Shown: positions 34,439 through 45,876, counted from the stretch's first letter. The stretch: 64,000 bases of DNA from Sipunculus nudus (GCA_026874595.1 CM049307.1:92356330-92420329); one strand, 5' to 3'. Translations and numbers: made by a program. The notes: a model not told the origin generated them from the sequence alone.

Positions 34439-34559
34439 CTTTGGTCTTTTTAATGTCAAAAAAGTAATTAAGCCGCACTCTAGCAGACCGCGTACCGTAA
34501 ATATAAATATAAAAACATAGGCCGTAAAGACCCTAACAAAGCAGCCGTTTCTCATCAAA

Positions 34560-35035
34560 TCGCATTTCTGTAAATAGAGCCTTATTAATTAACTTAAGGT
34601 TACACCGACATATTAATTTTCCCTTTCTATCATGTTTACAATATCCTCATATTGCTCATATATAGACCGAGTTCTTATAATACCCGTGTGTGTTCCAGGC
34701 CGAAAGTCATCTGCGCTATTTTAAAAGCACGAGAAAATCATATCATGTGTACCTCGATTTCGAGCTATGTGAGTTCAAGGCGCCACCACCAGATGTCGCC
34801 TCCGCCCGGTCGCAGGATCTGCAAAATCGCTCCCTACTTTGGACGACCTCTGGCATCCCTAGCGGTCGTTTAAAAAATACCAGACCGGTTCCATAAAATA
34901 ACATTTAATTTATTCTTATGCATAAAACACACACGCATTCACTGTCACGCGTATTACGCACGTGATGCACCTAGTAACCCCGGTCCTGCCTTCTAACCCG
35001 GGCCTGTCAAAGTTGGCACTGACGCAATATGGCGG
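34560..35035. other. Spacer before solo LTR
   Basis: A GC-richer part at 34690-34890 has overlapping plus frames without a motif. No gene assigned. Confidence 0.4.
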
Positions 35036-35819
35036 TGTAACCTAACACGCAACCATCCTGGATATTTATGCAGGAATTTCTCGATTCCGTGTTGGAGAAA
35101 CATCTTCCCCCGTTACAATCGGGTAAGATATACAGAATGACATTAGGATATAACTGTTTACCCGCAGGTTTTAACATAATAGCAGCTATTTGTCCAATGT
35201 GACGATAAATTAATTAGGAACGCCGCGTCCCTGTTGACATGCACACTGTAACACGCGTGCCGTGTTTACTCCCTAACATTACAAGATTTACATATACATT
35301 CAAATAAAACCACTACGTTCAGTAGTTTTACTCAGACTTAGTCTGAATACATATATAATTCCAATATTGTAAGTCAGACGTCGGAAAATAACGTGACTGA
35401 CCTACAATATAAGCTAAAGCACATGATAAATTGACAGTAACTTATGACACGTCTATAAGTTTATCACCACACAAACTTGTACAGTAATGACACGTCTGTA
35501 ACTTGATCACTAAACAACTAGTCGTTTTTACCCTAGTGTAAAGTTAAACTAATAAATAATCTGACAAGTGTTAGTATAAAATGAAATTAATAAAGCCGGG
35601 GTCCCAGATCCTGGTTTCCCAACCCAAGGACCCATCCCGCCCTTATACGTGCCACTATTGGCTAATAACCGCCTATCATTTAAAATAATTAAAAAATATG
35701 TATCAGTGAATGTCATGCTAAAATTGAACCCCCATACCAGCAGTTAATTTTCCCCGTTAAAACTAAGTGCATTTAATCTCACAAAAAATTACGATAGACT
35801 TCTACTTACATTTGTAACA
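35036..35819 (-). mobile_element. Solo LTR of gypsy family B
   Basis: Aligns with the 3' LTR of element B (45877-46504): shared GGATATTTATGCAGGA, GAGAAACATCTTCCCCCGTT, TATACATATATTC-type and CATGATAAATTGACAGTAAC blocks. On the minus strand it starts TGTTAC and ends TTACA, matching TG...CA ends. An extra ~160 bp at about 35560-35725 is absent from the other copy. Flanking five bases (GGCGG / ATACA) do not match, so no target duplication survives. Confidence 0.75.
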
Positions 35820-36763
35820 ATACACCCTCCTAATCTAATGCCCCCGTAGATTCTATATTACTTTATTCACATATTATGAGTAACTGTTCTTGTTCCAAAA
35901 TCTTTTATTAATGCCTTAAAATAATCTTTCCCTTTATAAATAATTTTGCTGGGACCATTGAATATTTATTTGCCGATTTGGTGAGAAGTTATTGATTTAT
36001 ATAATTTTGTTGAGACCTTTAATGTTTATAACCTGTTAAATTAATTAGCTGATTTAGTAAGATGTTATATTGATTTTTTCGTTATATAAAATTTTGTTTA
36101 TAATCAGTTAAACTAATTAGTTGATTTGGTAAGATGTTTTATTGATATTATTGCGCCATAAAATTTTGTTGAGATCTTTATAGTTTATGATATTATATAA
36201 GATGTTTTATTGATATTATTGCTAAGTCTCTTTACATTGGTGGTGACTAGAGGTACTGGAAACCGCCACCTCCCATCCAAACCAAGGACCCGTTATGGCT
36301 TTCTCCATTGGCCAAATAGAAAACATCAGCCGTAGCATTTTATAGTGGTAGCCCATCATTGCCACTTCTCTTCATAAAAACCAAGGGCGTTCCATTGGTA
36401 TGCTAAAATCACCCCATAATAAATTAGTGACAGGCCCGGAACACTGCCACATATTACACAGAACTTCACGTTTGTGTCTACCGCAGACATGAATTACAAG
36501 ACTAAGTGACCCTTCCACTAGCCTGCACTAGTCTTTAATAAAGCTATAAAAAATAAATGACAAGAATTGGACCTGTTTTCTAGACATACCAATCTTCAAA
36601 TCGTACATTTAACTGACATGTTTTTCCCTTACAAATACCCTGGGTTAATTTAAACCCCGATACTGAATCTTCTGACTATATAACTAATTCACTCTGTTAA
36701 TTTAAGCTAATCTACCCTATGAGAATGAAAAGAATCATTAGCATAAACAGAAAGAGGATGATA
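35820..36763. other. AT-rich stretch with local repeats
   Basis: 35930-36210 has three related copies of a block containing ATAAAATTTTGTTGAGA-type and GATTTGGTAAGATGTT-type words, about 80-110 bp apart. 36240-36420 shares CCAAGGACCC-type words with 35600-35650. No gene seen. The 3' LTR expected for element A is not found here. Confidence 0.45.
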
Positions 36764-37057
36764 TCAAATATACAAGTTCAATAAGACTTTTATATTAAAA
36801 TCAAATTTGAGAGTGCAGAAGTTTTGGATCAGTGACATTAACAGCTTACAATAAAAGTTTCTCTGTTTCTTGGCATTTTTTAGGCATGTTGAGTGAAACG
36901 ATGGTTGATGTCTATGGAGAGGTGCAACTGCTTTTATGAACTGATCTATAGCATGGGAAACGTCCAAACGTGATTGAAGAGAGCTAACAGATGATAATGA
37001 GGTCTGTTGGTTGATACTATGAGATATGGTAGCAAGATGTGAAATACAAATGGTCTT

Positions 37058-38434
37058 TTGGAAATTGACCAGAACCTAGCCAGATTTTTCTTCGCCTGTA
37101 ATGTTCCCTTCTCAGTTGTGGAACATCCATCCTTCCTGGCATTGTTAGAGACTCTACGACCAGGGTATGCACCGCCAACCAGGAAGACACTGGCAGGAAA
37201 ACTTCTGGATCAAGTCTGCACGGAACTGGAGAACGAAATGAAGAAGGACCTGCAGGACCAGGTGGTTACCCTCGTGGAAGATGGATGGTCCAATATACAT
37301 AATGACCCTGTGGTTGCAACATGCTTACAGACAGACTCTAAAACCTACTTTCTGGATGGTATTGAAACTGGTGATCTTCCAAAAACTGCTGAAAACTGTA
37401 AGAACTTATGTCAACAGAGCATAAAGAATGCTGAACAGCGCTTTGGTTGTGTTGTAAAAAATATAGTTACAGACAACGCAAAGAACATGGAGAGGATGAG
37501 GGATGCCCTTCAAAAAGACGATCCAGAATTGAATGTCTACGGTTGCTCAGCTCACTGGTTGAACTTACTTGGTGCTGATTTGACTCCTACTGCTGTCATC
37601 AAACACATGGTAGAGATAAACAAGTACTACCGTAATCATCATCGTCCATAAGCCTGGTTGAAGGAGCACACAGGTAGTGTTAGACCTCAGCTTCCTGGTG
37701 ACACCCGCTGGAAATGTCAGCTTCACACAGTGGACACCTACCTGACCAACCGAGCATTCATGGTACTTATCACCCAGGACCACGAATGTGACATTGATCG
37801 AAGCATTATTACCAAGGTCAATGATCACAATCTCTTCTGTCAAGCCAGGGATCTACGAGATCAGCTCAAGCCTATCGCTAATGCTCTTGACATCTGCCAA
37901 CGTGACAACACTGGTCTTGCCCAAGCGTGTGAGGTTTGGCTGGACCTACTGGATCATCCAGAACTCCAGGGCCACAGGGCTGCTGTCTCCAAGAGATTCA
38001 ACCAAGCAGTCCAGCCATGTCTACTGGCAGCTCACCTACTACATCCAACATACCAAGGTCAGCGACTCACTACTGGACAGCAGCAGCAAGTTATGGACTG
38101 GTTGGCAAAGCGTAACCCAGAGTACATCGCAGCTGCAATCAGCTTTCAGACGAAGTCCCCACCATATCCAGCATTCTACTTCTCTGCCACATCACTGCCT
38201 GCCGTAACTTGGTGGAGGGGAATCAAGAAAGCCAGACCTACTCTACCTGCAGGATTTGCCGAGTTAGCAGTGAATCTCCACACAGCATGTGCATCCTCTG
38301 CATCCATTGAACGCGTGTTCTCAACCATGGGTATGGTCCAGTCAAAACTTCGAAACAGACTTGGTGTGGAGCGTACAAATAAGCTTGTGTTTGCATACAG
38401 GATGCTGCGTGGAAGCCATGTTTTGGACTATTGA
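37058..38434 (+). pseudogene. hAT transposase (DUF659 and dimerisation domains)
   Basis: One frame of 459 codons is open except for a TAA at 37649-37651. Early residues give LARFFFACNVPFSVVEHPSF, then VTLVEDGWSNIHNDPVV and NIVTDNAKNME, the DUF659 pattern containing the first catalytic Asp region (DGWSN) and a TDNAxNM motif. After the stop come LPGDTRWKCQ and, at the end, SSASIERVFSTMG followed by LRNRLGVERTNKLVF, the hAT C-terminal dimerisation domain. The N-terminal BED-type zinc finger expected upstream is missing, in line with the truncated left end. A single stop and otherwise intact frame indicate a young copy compared with the gypsy elements around it. Confidence 0.9.
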
Positions 38435-38618
38435 ATTCAGTGTTCTGTATAAAATATTAGTCTAGATTGAGTGTTTATATATGAATAACAATGTGTACAT
38501 ATTGAACAACAGATACATTATTCTGTGGCTCTGTTATATCTGTATGTTTAGCTATGTTATATATTATTAATAAAGGTTTGTGGGAACATGTGGACAAAAG
38601 TCATTAGTTTCTTCCCTA

Positions 38619-38678
38619 ACTTCCTTTTCTTCCAAGAAACTTCCTTTTCTTCCCAGAAACTTCCTTTTCTTCCCTGGG
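38619..38678 (+). repeat. hAT subterminal tandem repeats, 3 x 20 bp
   Basis: ACTTCCTTTTCTTCC(A/C)AGAA three times in a row, followed by an inverted GGGAAGGGAAGAAA. Short subterminal repeats in hAT elements are known transposase binding sites; that role here is inference. Confidence 0.85.
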
Positions 38679-39818
38679 AAGGGAAGAAATACCTTTCTTC
38701 CCGGAAGTTTGCCAACCCTGCATTAATTGTTCTGGCTATTAAGGGTTTTGTCCATGGTGGAAGATCATTTGTTAAATGGTGGGTCAAGTCTTTGTTTTTG
38801 TCGAATACAGTTCCTTTTGTAGAAGATTTTGATTCTGGGGAGGAGGGGGAATGCTGCCGGGTTGGTTGGATCTAATCTGCTCCCGCAGCTTCTCCCGAGT
38901 CTGTTGAAGCAGGGAGGGTTTGGGCTTCGCCCACGATTTTTGAACTGGTAAAGGGTTACCATTTGAAACCTCCGACTGGCGTTTGGAGAAAGGACATTCG
39001 TCCGGATTAAAGAGAGGGGCCACCGGTGGCACCCTCCGTCAGACCCTCATAGATTGAGGCGAATGTTTGCGGACTTTGTTCCGGTGGGCTGACCCCATAC
39101 TGATCTTCAGTGCAGCTGCAGTTAACCGGGGGCAGTGGTGGCCATGCCAAACTCTGAAGCGGTAACTGTGGGTGCAACCGACCCAGTAGGTGCTGTGATG
39201 GTATGGGGTGGCACCAAGGTGGAGGTAGACGTGGTAGTCTGCATACCTACAGCAGTGACGGGCATGGACATTGTTGTCTGGGTGGTAGAGGTGGCTGGCA
39301 CCAGAAGTGTTGGGGGTGCCAGCTTAGCTGCTTTGGCCACACTGCTGATTTTGCGCGGTACCTCAGTATTTTTTTTCCCGGTTCTCATTAAAATTCCTCT
39401 TCTCTAGTAGGGACATCTTTCCTGAGGCTGATTTAGTAATGTCACCTGGGATGACTTTGGTTAGCCACTCCGCCTCATTAATCGAAGTGGCTGCTGCATT
39501 CGGAATTGCACACTCAGGTACTGGCGTAGCAGTTGCCAGTGCCGTTTTCAAATGGTCTTTTGTGTTCAGGTTACTTTGGTAGCCTGATCGAATGCGGCAG
39601 AACCAGTCGCAACAAGCCCCACATGTGTATGGCCACTTCTCATAAGGGATGTGCCGGAATAAGTGTTTGTAAAGGGCGCTGCGGCTACCCTGGTGCCCGC
39701 ATTTCACGCAACGCAATTTTTTCATTTTGCTGTGAAAATATAAAAACAAATTATTACTGACTTGTTAACATCATAGGGATAGTCCCTTATTTTAGTCTGT
39801 CATCTGACAACTCATTGT

Positions 39819-41242
39819 CTAGGTAAGTTCTGTTTTCTTTCTTCGTACCCAGGGTGGAATATTAGTCCCAGTGAACACATTGTCATAATGTACCGTTTTG
39901 GTTGCCCCTGATCTTGAAACTTGTATCCTGTATACAAGATTACTCAGTTTTTTAGTTATAATGTATGGCCCTAGCCAGTTATTTTGTAACTTTGGGCATC
40001 TACCCACATACCTAGCCTCATTTCTAAACCAAACTAAAGTCCTAGGTAGAATGGCCTAAACCAAACCCTTGTATCAGAGTTCTCTTCCTGTCCTTGCAGT
40101 GTACCTTTTAAGTTCTGGTGAGCCACATGATGGGTATCGATATGGTTTCTTGAAGTGTCTGAGTATAAGCCCCGTAAGACATTGACTCGGATTTTGGATT
40201 GCCAAATAATAATTCAGCTAGCATGCGAACTTCTCTTCCTAGCACGAACATATTTAGCGTATAACCAGTGCTTTTATGTATAGCAGCTCTATTGGCACTA
40301 GCTAACCAGCTAAGGTGCAAATCCCAGTTTTAGCTGCTGTTTTGCCAGATATGACTTTATCATTCTTAGGAGGGTACGGTTGAAGCGTTCAACCATTCCG
40401 TTACACTCCGGATGTCTGGGCGAAGTTCATGTGTTTTTTATTTGAAGAATATTGCACATTTCCTCGAACAGATCGGCCTCATAATTTCGACCCTGGTCGG
40501 AATGAATGTTTAAGGGAAGTTCAAACCGAGTGAAAAACTCGTTCACTATTTTGCCTGCACAGGTCTCTGCGGTATGTTCAGGTACGGGGAACACTTCAAC
40601 CCACTTGGTGAAGTAATCCTGTACAACTAGAATATAACGATTACCCCTGGGGGTAATTGGAAAAGGTCCCACGACATCAGTACTGATTCGGTCTAAAGTT
40701 CGACCTACTGACATTTTCCCTTAAGGTGCTTTCACAGCCTTTGGAGCCCCGTTATTTACTGCACACGTACCACAACCATGTACATACTTATATACCGTTT
40801 ATCTCATTTGGTACCAGTAGAAACATCTGGCCAATCTAGCAAGTGTTTTCTTAAAACACATATGTCCAGCATGAACAGAATCATGTGCTAATTTCAGAAT
40901 GTCTTTTCTGCAGGATGTCGGTGCTATTAGGCGATAATGATTATGCTTTCTAAAATCAGTTCCTTTCATCCATAAAACACCTTGTCTTGTTTCAAGAAGA
41001 TCCCAGTGGAGCCACAAGTTCCGAGTCCCAGAGCTAGTTAAAACAATAGTGTCCCCCTATGGTCTCTCATCTGATTCTACTTTTACCATGAGAACCGGAG
41101 CAATTTCTGGATCATTCTCCTGCATTATCTTTAATTCTTCATTTTTATATACAGATAACCATGATGGATCCACAGCTGTGTATGGCAATTCTTGTGAGGC
41201 AGTAGCTCGCGTAGTTACAGGGGCGACCTTCACATTCATCAT
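39819..41242 (-). pseudogene. Gypsy A integrase and pol C-terminus
   Basis: Read from high to low coordinate: a zinc-binding part (HDSVHAGHMCFKKTL, then CGTCAVNN), the catalytic core with STDVVGPFPITPRGNRYILV and NIHSDQGRNYEADLFEEMC giving two of the D,D-35-E acids, a broken stretch with GMVERFNRTLL holding the E, and a C-terminal GPY/F part (LGPYIITKK, HYDNVFTG) that ends at 39819. Integrase would insert the cDNA copy into host DNA. Stops and frameshifts occur at about 40800, 40430 and 40330-40050. The sequence type resembles Mag/CsRN1-like Metaviridae, by memory of motifs only. Confidence 0.85.
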
Positions 41243-41860
41243 TTCATCATTCCGGCTGCACTTCTTACACGGCCCACATGGTAGATATGCATCATCATTT
41301 GGGATGCAGTCACAACTCCGGGAATCACATGATCTAGACAGCCCATCGGCATTTCCGTGTTTCTTCCCAGGTCGGCAAAATCATACGATGACAATGTTTC
41401 AAGCCAGTGGGCCACTTGACCACTGGGCTCCCGAAGATTGAAGAACCATTTCAGCGGCTGATGATCTGATCTTACGATAAACCGACGACCCGACAGATAA
41501 TTCACGATGGCTAGAAGCTCCTTTCTGCTAACACAGTAGTTATGCTCCGGTTTGTTTAACGATCGACTGGCATACGCAAAATTTTTTTCTTGTATATGAG
41601 ACAATACAGCACCGATGCCGATATCAGATGCATCGGTGTCAAGGCTGATAAATCACCCATAGTGGGGTACAACTTGATCGGAGCCTCAACCAGCTTCTGA
41701 CGAAGATAGTTGAAGGCTTCTTGACATTTTGGGCTCCACACAAAGGGCACATTTTTCCCGATTAACTTGTTAGGTGGAGCAGCTATTTCTGAGAACTTGT
41801 GAATAAAACAACGGTAATAGGAACAGAGTTCTTAAAACGAACGCACTTTGGTTACGGTAT
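41239..41860 (-). pseudogene. Gypsy A RT connection and RNase H
   Basis: FVWSPKCQEAFNYLRQKLVE (41750 down) is the RT thumb/connection; FAYASRSLNKPEHNYCVSRK and RFIVRSDHQPLKWFFNLREP are RNase H core motifs. The RNase H first-Asp segment (DASxxxxGAVL) is garbled near 41610-41640 by a frameshift. Confidence 0.85.
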
Positions 41861-41864
41861 TAGG

Positions 41865-42444
41865 TACAGCCCATTTCTTTACCGCCTCAATTTTCTCATG
41901 ATCGTTAACGATTCCTTCCTCAGACATTCACCAAACCAAATGGCAAAGCGATAAACTCGTAAAGCCCCGATTTTGTTACAAATGCTGTTTTAGGTTGACC
42001 TTTCTCACTAACTTTAATCTGCCATTTACCGCTAAGTAGTCGAAGCAATCTTCCATACGCGGTAGTGGATACGAATCTATCTTGGTGACTTCATTCAGCT
42101 TCCGGTAATCTCGTCGACCCATCCTTTTTGCGTACGAGGACGACAGGCGAACTCCATGGTGATGTTGATTCTCGAATTACACCTTGAACGAGAATTTTCT
42201 GGACCTCGACTTGCTCTCCTTTCATTAAGGCTGGCGGCGTGTGACGTGGTCTTTGTTTAATCGGATGGTGGGTAGTGTCAATTGTATGCTCGACCACTGA
42301 GGTTCTTCCTAAGACCATACTGCCACTGGTAAAGGAACTCTGAAACTCCAACAGTAGAAATATCAGTCTACTTTGTTCGTCTAGTGTTACTAAGTCATTT
42401 GTTCTGGCAATGGTGTCTTTAAAATGTTCTGGTAGTGACCCCAT
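41865..42444 (-). pseudogene. Gypsy A reverse transcriptase, palm deleted
   Basis: The N-terminal part is clear: EVQKILVQGVIRESTSPWSS followed by PVVLVRKKDGSTR. After a frame change the sequence reaches LPFGLV (near 41945) and then jumps straight to SEEGIVNDHEKIEAV, which normally lies about 70 residues later. The deleted part includes the YxDD catalytic motif, so this copy cannot encode an active polymerase. Confidence 0.85.
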
Positions 42445-42541
42445 AATTTCTTTAAAATTATCCGGCCCTGGTAATGATTGTGCTTCATCTCCCCAACTAA
42501 TGTTCCGTACAGAAAAAAAACTGATCGGGATCCAATGTCTC

Positions 42542-43084
42542 TTAGTCTAAGTTCTTTACAAATGGTAAAACTGGCTCAACAAAACCAATTCTTGTACACT
42601 TGTGTAGCATTATGTCCGTCATGTCAGAATTTAACAACCGCACTGGAATTAGTCCATGAGCAATGTTGACCAGTGTGCTAGCAACTTTTATCTGATACTT
42701 CATTTCGGTGACTCTGTTCGGTTGCACCACACAATTGTTCATATGTTTTAATCCAACCGATGAAGGTATCACAACTTCTGACCTGGCCGGAATTTAACAG
42801 TCCTCGGCCATTCTCACTTCCCTAAGTTCAGGACCAAACTGCTGATAATAGCATGGTACTACAATGCCCTGAACATACATTTGTAGTGTGTCCAGGTCAA
42901 TCTGACACTGTCTGTTTTTCAGGAAGTCTAGTCCAAATATACCAAATTCTAACACATCTACAATAATCGGATGCTGAACAAGATATGAACCGATCTTGAT
43001 GGGAAGATCAAAGCAATCGAAGATCTTCAGTGGGGTCCAATCGGCTGGCTGTAGCTGAGCCTGGAAATCAGACCTTCGCGACAA
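42542..43084 (-). pseudogene. Gypsy A protease (C-terminal) and PR-RT linker
   Basis: FDLPIKIGSYLVQHPIIVDV then GIFGLDFLKNRQCQIDL is the second half of a retropepsin, including the ILGLDFL flap-to-C-terminal motif. The DTG/DSG active site that should precede it is gone: the sequence upstream of 43085 is the foreign segment at 43095-43880. The linker (VNIAHGLIPVRLLNSD, KCTRIGFVEPV) follows toward RT. Confidence 0.8.
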
Positions 43085-43094
43085 ACATTGTCGT

Positions 43095-43880
43095 ACATTC
43101 TTTGGTATTTTGTCCTAGGGGCATTTCACGGTATTTGATACACAAAAGTAGGGAAAAAAATTGTGATAGTCATTAGAGAATTTGATCTAATTAAACAATA
43201 AGCTTTTATATTTCAACACAGTAGATACTTCAAGAGACTTATTTAAGATTTCCATTATTTTTTAACCAGACTTTTTGAAAAGTTTGAAATTACACGTCAC
43301 GGACGGGACAAATTTAAAATTGAATTAATTATCTAACCATAACTCCTAATTATTTTAGCATCATACTGACAGAGTGACACAAGGTACCTAAATATTTATG
43401 CCATGTTAATGATAAATAGTTATCTCTTATCATACTGTATTTTTCTGTCATCACAGTATTTGTCCCGTCCGTGGCATCTAACTTTAAAAAGTTTCAATAT
43501 TTTTTTTCTCAAAAAAGCTAATCATGACTCAAAGACAAAGTTTGACAAAGAATATAAACTCTTTGCATTAGCTTATTAGTTAAACTTTGATAAAATATTT
43601 TTTTTTTGTCACAAATGGCACATGACCTCACGGATAGGACAAACATATATAAGTCCTGTCAATGGCATGGCATTTTTTAACTGAAAGAAAGGAGCCAATA
43701 TCCACCACATGGTCAATATTGCTTTCTTGGCTGAACTGGGCTAAGAAAGTGGACTCTTCACAGTCAATACAATTATAAAACAAACAGTAGCAAAATCACA
43801 TTTTCATTGTAAAAACCTCAATATATTAATTGCGTATGGGTAATTTTTTTATATCCAAAAATCTACTGAACTAGACCACG
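43095..43880. other. Foreign AT-rich segment replacing gag-protease of element A
   Basis: About 790 bp lacking gypsy coding sequence. It contains a repeated motif, CACGGACGGGACAAA, near 43298 (plus), 43459 (inverted, TTTGTCCCGTCCGTGGCAT), and a variant CACGGATAGGACAAA near 43630 with an inverted partner GTCCTGTCAATGGCAT near 43656. It lies exactly where capsid, nucleocapsid and the protease active site should be. Perhaps a non-autonomous element inserted together with, or followed by, a deletion. Confidence 0.55.
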
Positions 43881-43881
43881 T

Positions 43882-44157
43882 TTAACTCTTAATTTCTTTT
43901 TTTTTCGGGTACGGCGAGCTTGAGATTGGGGCCACATGGGCCTGGTAGTCACGTTCATGTCGTCTGCGCGACCAATCTTCCCGATCAAACGCAGGATAAT
44001 GACCACGGTTCTTATCACGGCGATGCTCACTAGGTAAATCCATTTCTATGAGAGGAGCTAACTCTGCCTCATCTGGCTCAGGGCGTGTATCGGCAAAGTC
44101 GTCGGCCTGCGGCAACTGCTTGGCCTTGCCACGAGTCTGTACCCCTTGTTCTGCCAT
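43882..44157 (-). pseudogene. Gypsy A gag N-terminus
   Basis: ATG at 44155-44157 opens MAEQGVQTRGKAKQLPQADD, then a charged region with EHRRDKNRGHYPAFDREDWS, stopping at 43882. The hydrophobic capsid part seen in element B (FNGNGRCGTYIKHF) and the CCHC knuckle are missing. The leader between the LTR and this ATG is open in the same frame but not thought to be coding. Confidence 0.6.
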
Positions 44158-44286
44158 GGCGTAGCGAAGTAGCCGTGACAAACACGACTCAGTTAGACAA
44201 ACACGACTATCCCACTTCTGACACCGTTTGTTACGCCACCGGTTCACCAGGATTGCCTTTGAGCCTGGAGTTCGACTCGCACCCAA

Positions 44287-45078
44287 TGTACGAGGACCGA
44301 TGGGCAACTAAATTTAAAATTAAAGTTTCCAAATAATATAAAAAAACTACACATACGAATAGTTTTAAATCTATTAAAAAGGGAAGAAGGAAAGGACTGG
44401 ATAGGAAATTTAATCAAGCACACACAAAAAACAACCACGGACCCAGTCGATTCCAAAATCATGCATAACGCACGTTGTAAAGTTTAACAATTTAATTCTA
44501 TAATAAAAATAAAATACAATGAGGTTGGTGATAATGACCGCATCAAAGATGAAAAAGCTGAATTAATCTCTTAGTTGCTAAAATACAATGATATTTATGT
44601 TAATGATCGCATCAAAGATGAGAAAATTGAATATAAATCCTATATTCTACCCAAAGTTAACAGTGAATACCCCGTTACTTTTGATTGTTCAAAATCCACA
44701 AGAAAAAAATACACCTAAGAATTAACAGTGATTCACATGTATCACCTAAACTACTGAGTTTAAGTCTAAAGGTATTGAAAATAAAACCTGCATTTGTGAA
44801 TTTTAAATCTGATAAACTTTACTACAAAGAAAACCTGATTCCTGGCTAACAATACATACTAAGTTCTCCCTAGTTCATAAAAATTACAGTGTACCCCCTC
44901 ATACTAAAGTCTAAATTCCATAAAGGGCAAGTTCTATCACTAACATGTTGATGCCCACAGACATATCATTCAAAACTAAACAATTTACATGAATATTATT
45001 TATATTTAACATGAATATATTCTTTGTGGCACTCGGCAGCCCGCCCTCAGTTACAGTTTTCCAAATCACTGAAAGTTG
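44287..45078 (-). mobile_element. Gypsy A 5' LTR
   Basis: Aligns with 25661-26456. On the minus strand it ends CCTCGTACA, followed after one base by TGGGTGCGAGTCGAACTCC, a position where a primer-binding site starting TGG is expected; I could not match it to a particular tRNA. The other boundary, where similarity to the second copy stops, is near 45078. Confidence 0.75.
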
Positions 45079-45876
45079 CTTATATACCAGTCTGTTTTAA
45101 CTGTATATAATTTACTAAAAGCTGAGAGGTATACGAGAATGAGAGAGAGAAAACGACGCGGGGGGGGGGGGGGGGGGGTGTTGCCCCTACCACTAGATTG
45201 GAGAGAAAATGAGAGAACGGGAGAGCTAGAAAAGATTATAGAGTTGTTCCTAGCATTTGGTAGGAACGAGACATCGTTCCTGTCATTTGGTGGGAACAGC
45301 TTTATGGTGGAAACCGTTCCTATCATTTGGCAGGAACGGGGAATTTACGGGCCAAAAATCCGTTCCCGTGACATGATTGGAATAAAATAAGATAAGCTAA
45401 GTCTTTCCTTACTGTTTTATGAATATCAGAAAAATTCAGATCCTATTCTTGGCGGAGAAAGATTTGTTTGACAGACTGACATCGTTCCCAGCTGACGGTT
45501 TGAACGATGTCAACAAAAACACGTGACACCATTTAAATGGAATGCCCAAAGGGACGGAGCGCTTAAACCGGGCGGAGCGCCTTAAACCCAAGGATATATG
45601 TCTCATTCGAGCATTAGACAGGAAGCGTCCCCACCAAAGGTCAGGAACGGCCGTTCCTCCCAAATGGTAGGAACGTTCCCGACTTCTGCTTGAAATGAGA
45701 TCAGAAAGGAACCGTCCAACCTGCAGGGATGTCAGTTGACAAGTCCGGGTTTTCTCAATACGCAGGTTATTTATGCACTAAATTAATGACGTCATCATGT
45801 CATCTGCCGTTAACAGGCTATAGTGACCTAGCGAGCCTGCGCAAGGGTGACCCACATAATTGCGCTCGCTTCAGAT
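45079..45876. other. Segment between gypsy A and B with GTTCC palindromes
   Basis: Holds a 19-base poly-G (45160-45178) and a cluster of GTTCCTATCATTTGGTAGGAAC-like palindromes at about 45246-45268, 45271-45294 and 45318-45340, plus an inverted-context copy near 45650-45675. Related GTTCC words recur at 45361, 45483 and 45679. No coding frame recognised. Confidence 0.6.

Larger units (their letters stand above)
37054..38720 (+). mobile_element. 5'-truncated hAT transposon
   Basis: The right end is GTTTGCCAACCCTG (38707-38720), the inverted form of the common hAT terminus CAGGGTTGGCAAAC. The left end has no matching repeat: homology to the host gypsy ORF runs directly into hAT coding sequence near 37054. 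The locus at 26457-26985 shows the same gypsy sequence without the insert. Three 20-bp subterminal repeats lie at 38619-38678. The 8-bp duplication expected for hAT cannot be tested because the left terminus is lost. Confidence 0.8.
36764..39749 (-). pseudogene. Gypsy A extra ORF: C2H2 zinc-finger protein, split by hAT
   Basis: Starts at ATG 39725, 93 bp after the pol stop, in the place of env. Residues 1-60 carry CVKCGHQGSRSALYKHLFRH, a C2H2 finger (C-x2-C-x11-H-x3-H), then PYTCGACCDWFCRIRSG with a further Cys/His set. Next come AIPNAAATSINEAEWLTKVI, a Ser/Thr/Pro-rich linker in another frame (39388-39122), and a C-terminal region with DECPFSKRQSE and LLQQTREKLREQI (39032-38784). A hAT transposon (37054-38720) interrupts it; the frame resumes as NQQTSLSSVSSLQSRLD and continues to 36764. 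Without the insert about 430 residues. Element B and the locus at 26457-26985 hold homologous parts. Role unknown; DNA or RNA binding is inferred from the fingers. Confidence 0.65.

Noticed and set aside
36170-36972. 3' LTR of gypsy A
   Set aside because: Compared block by block with 25661-26456 and 44287-45078; no shared landmarks, so the 3' LTR is taken as lost.
39135-39407. 90-codon plus-strand frame rich in Val and Gly
   Set aside because: Antisense of the Ser/Thr/Pro-rich linker in the gypsy A extra ORF.
44268-44286. Sequence GTTCGACTCGCACCCA as a tRNA gene end
   Set aside because: The spacing from TTCGA to the end is too short for a tRNA T-arm plus acceptor, and no cloverleaf is found upstream. 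It is more likely the gypsy primer-binding region.
44085-44336. 83-codon plus-strand frame opposite gag
   Set aside because: Shadow of the gypsy A gag and leader; the minus strand carries the supported reading.
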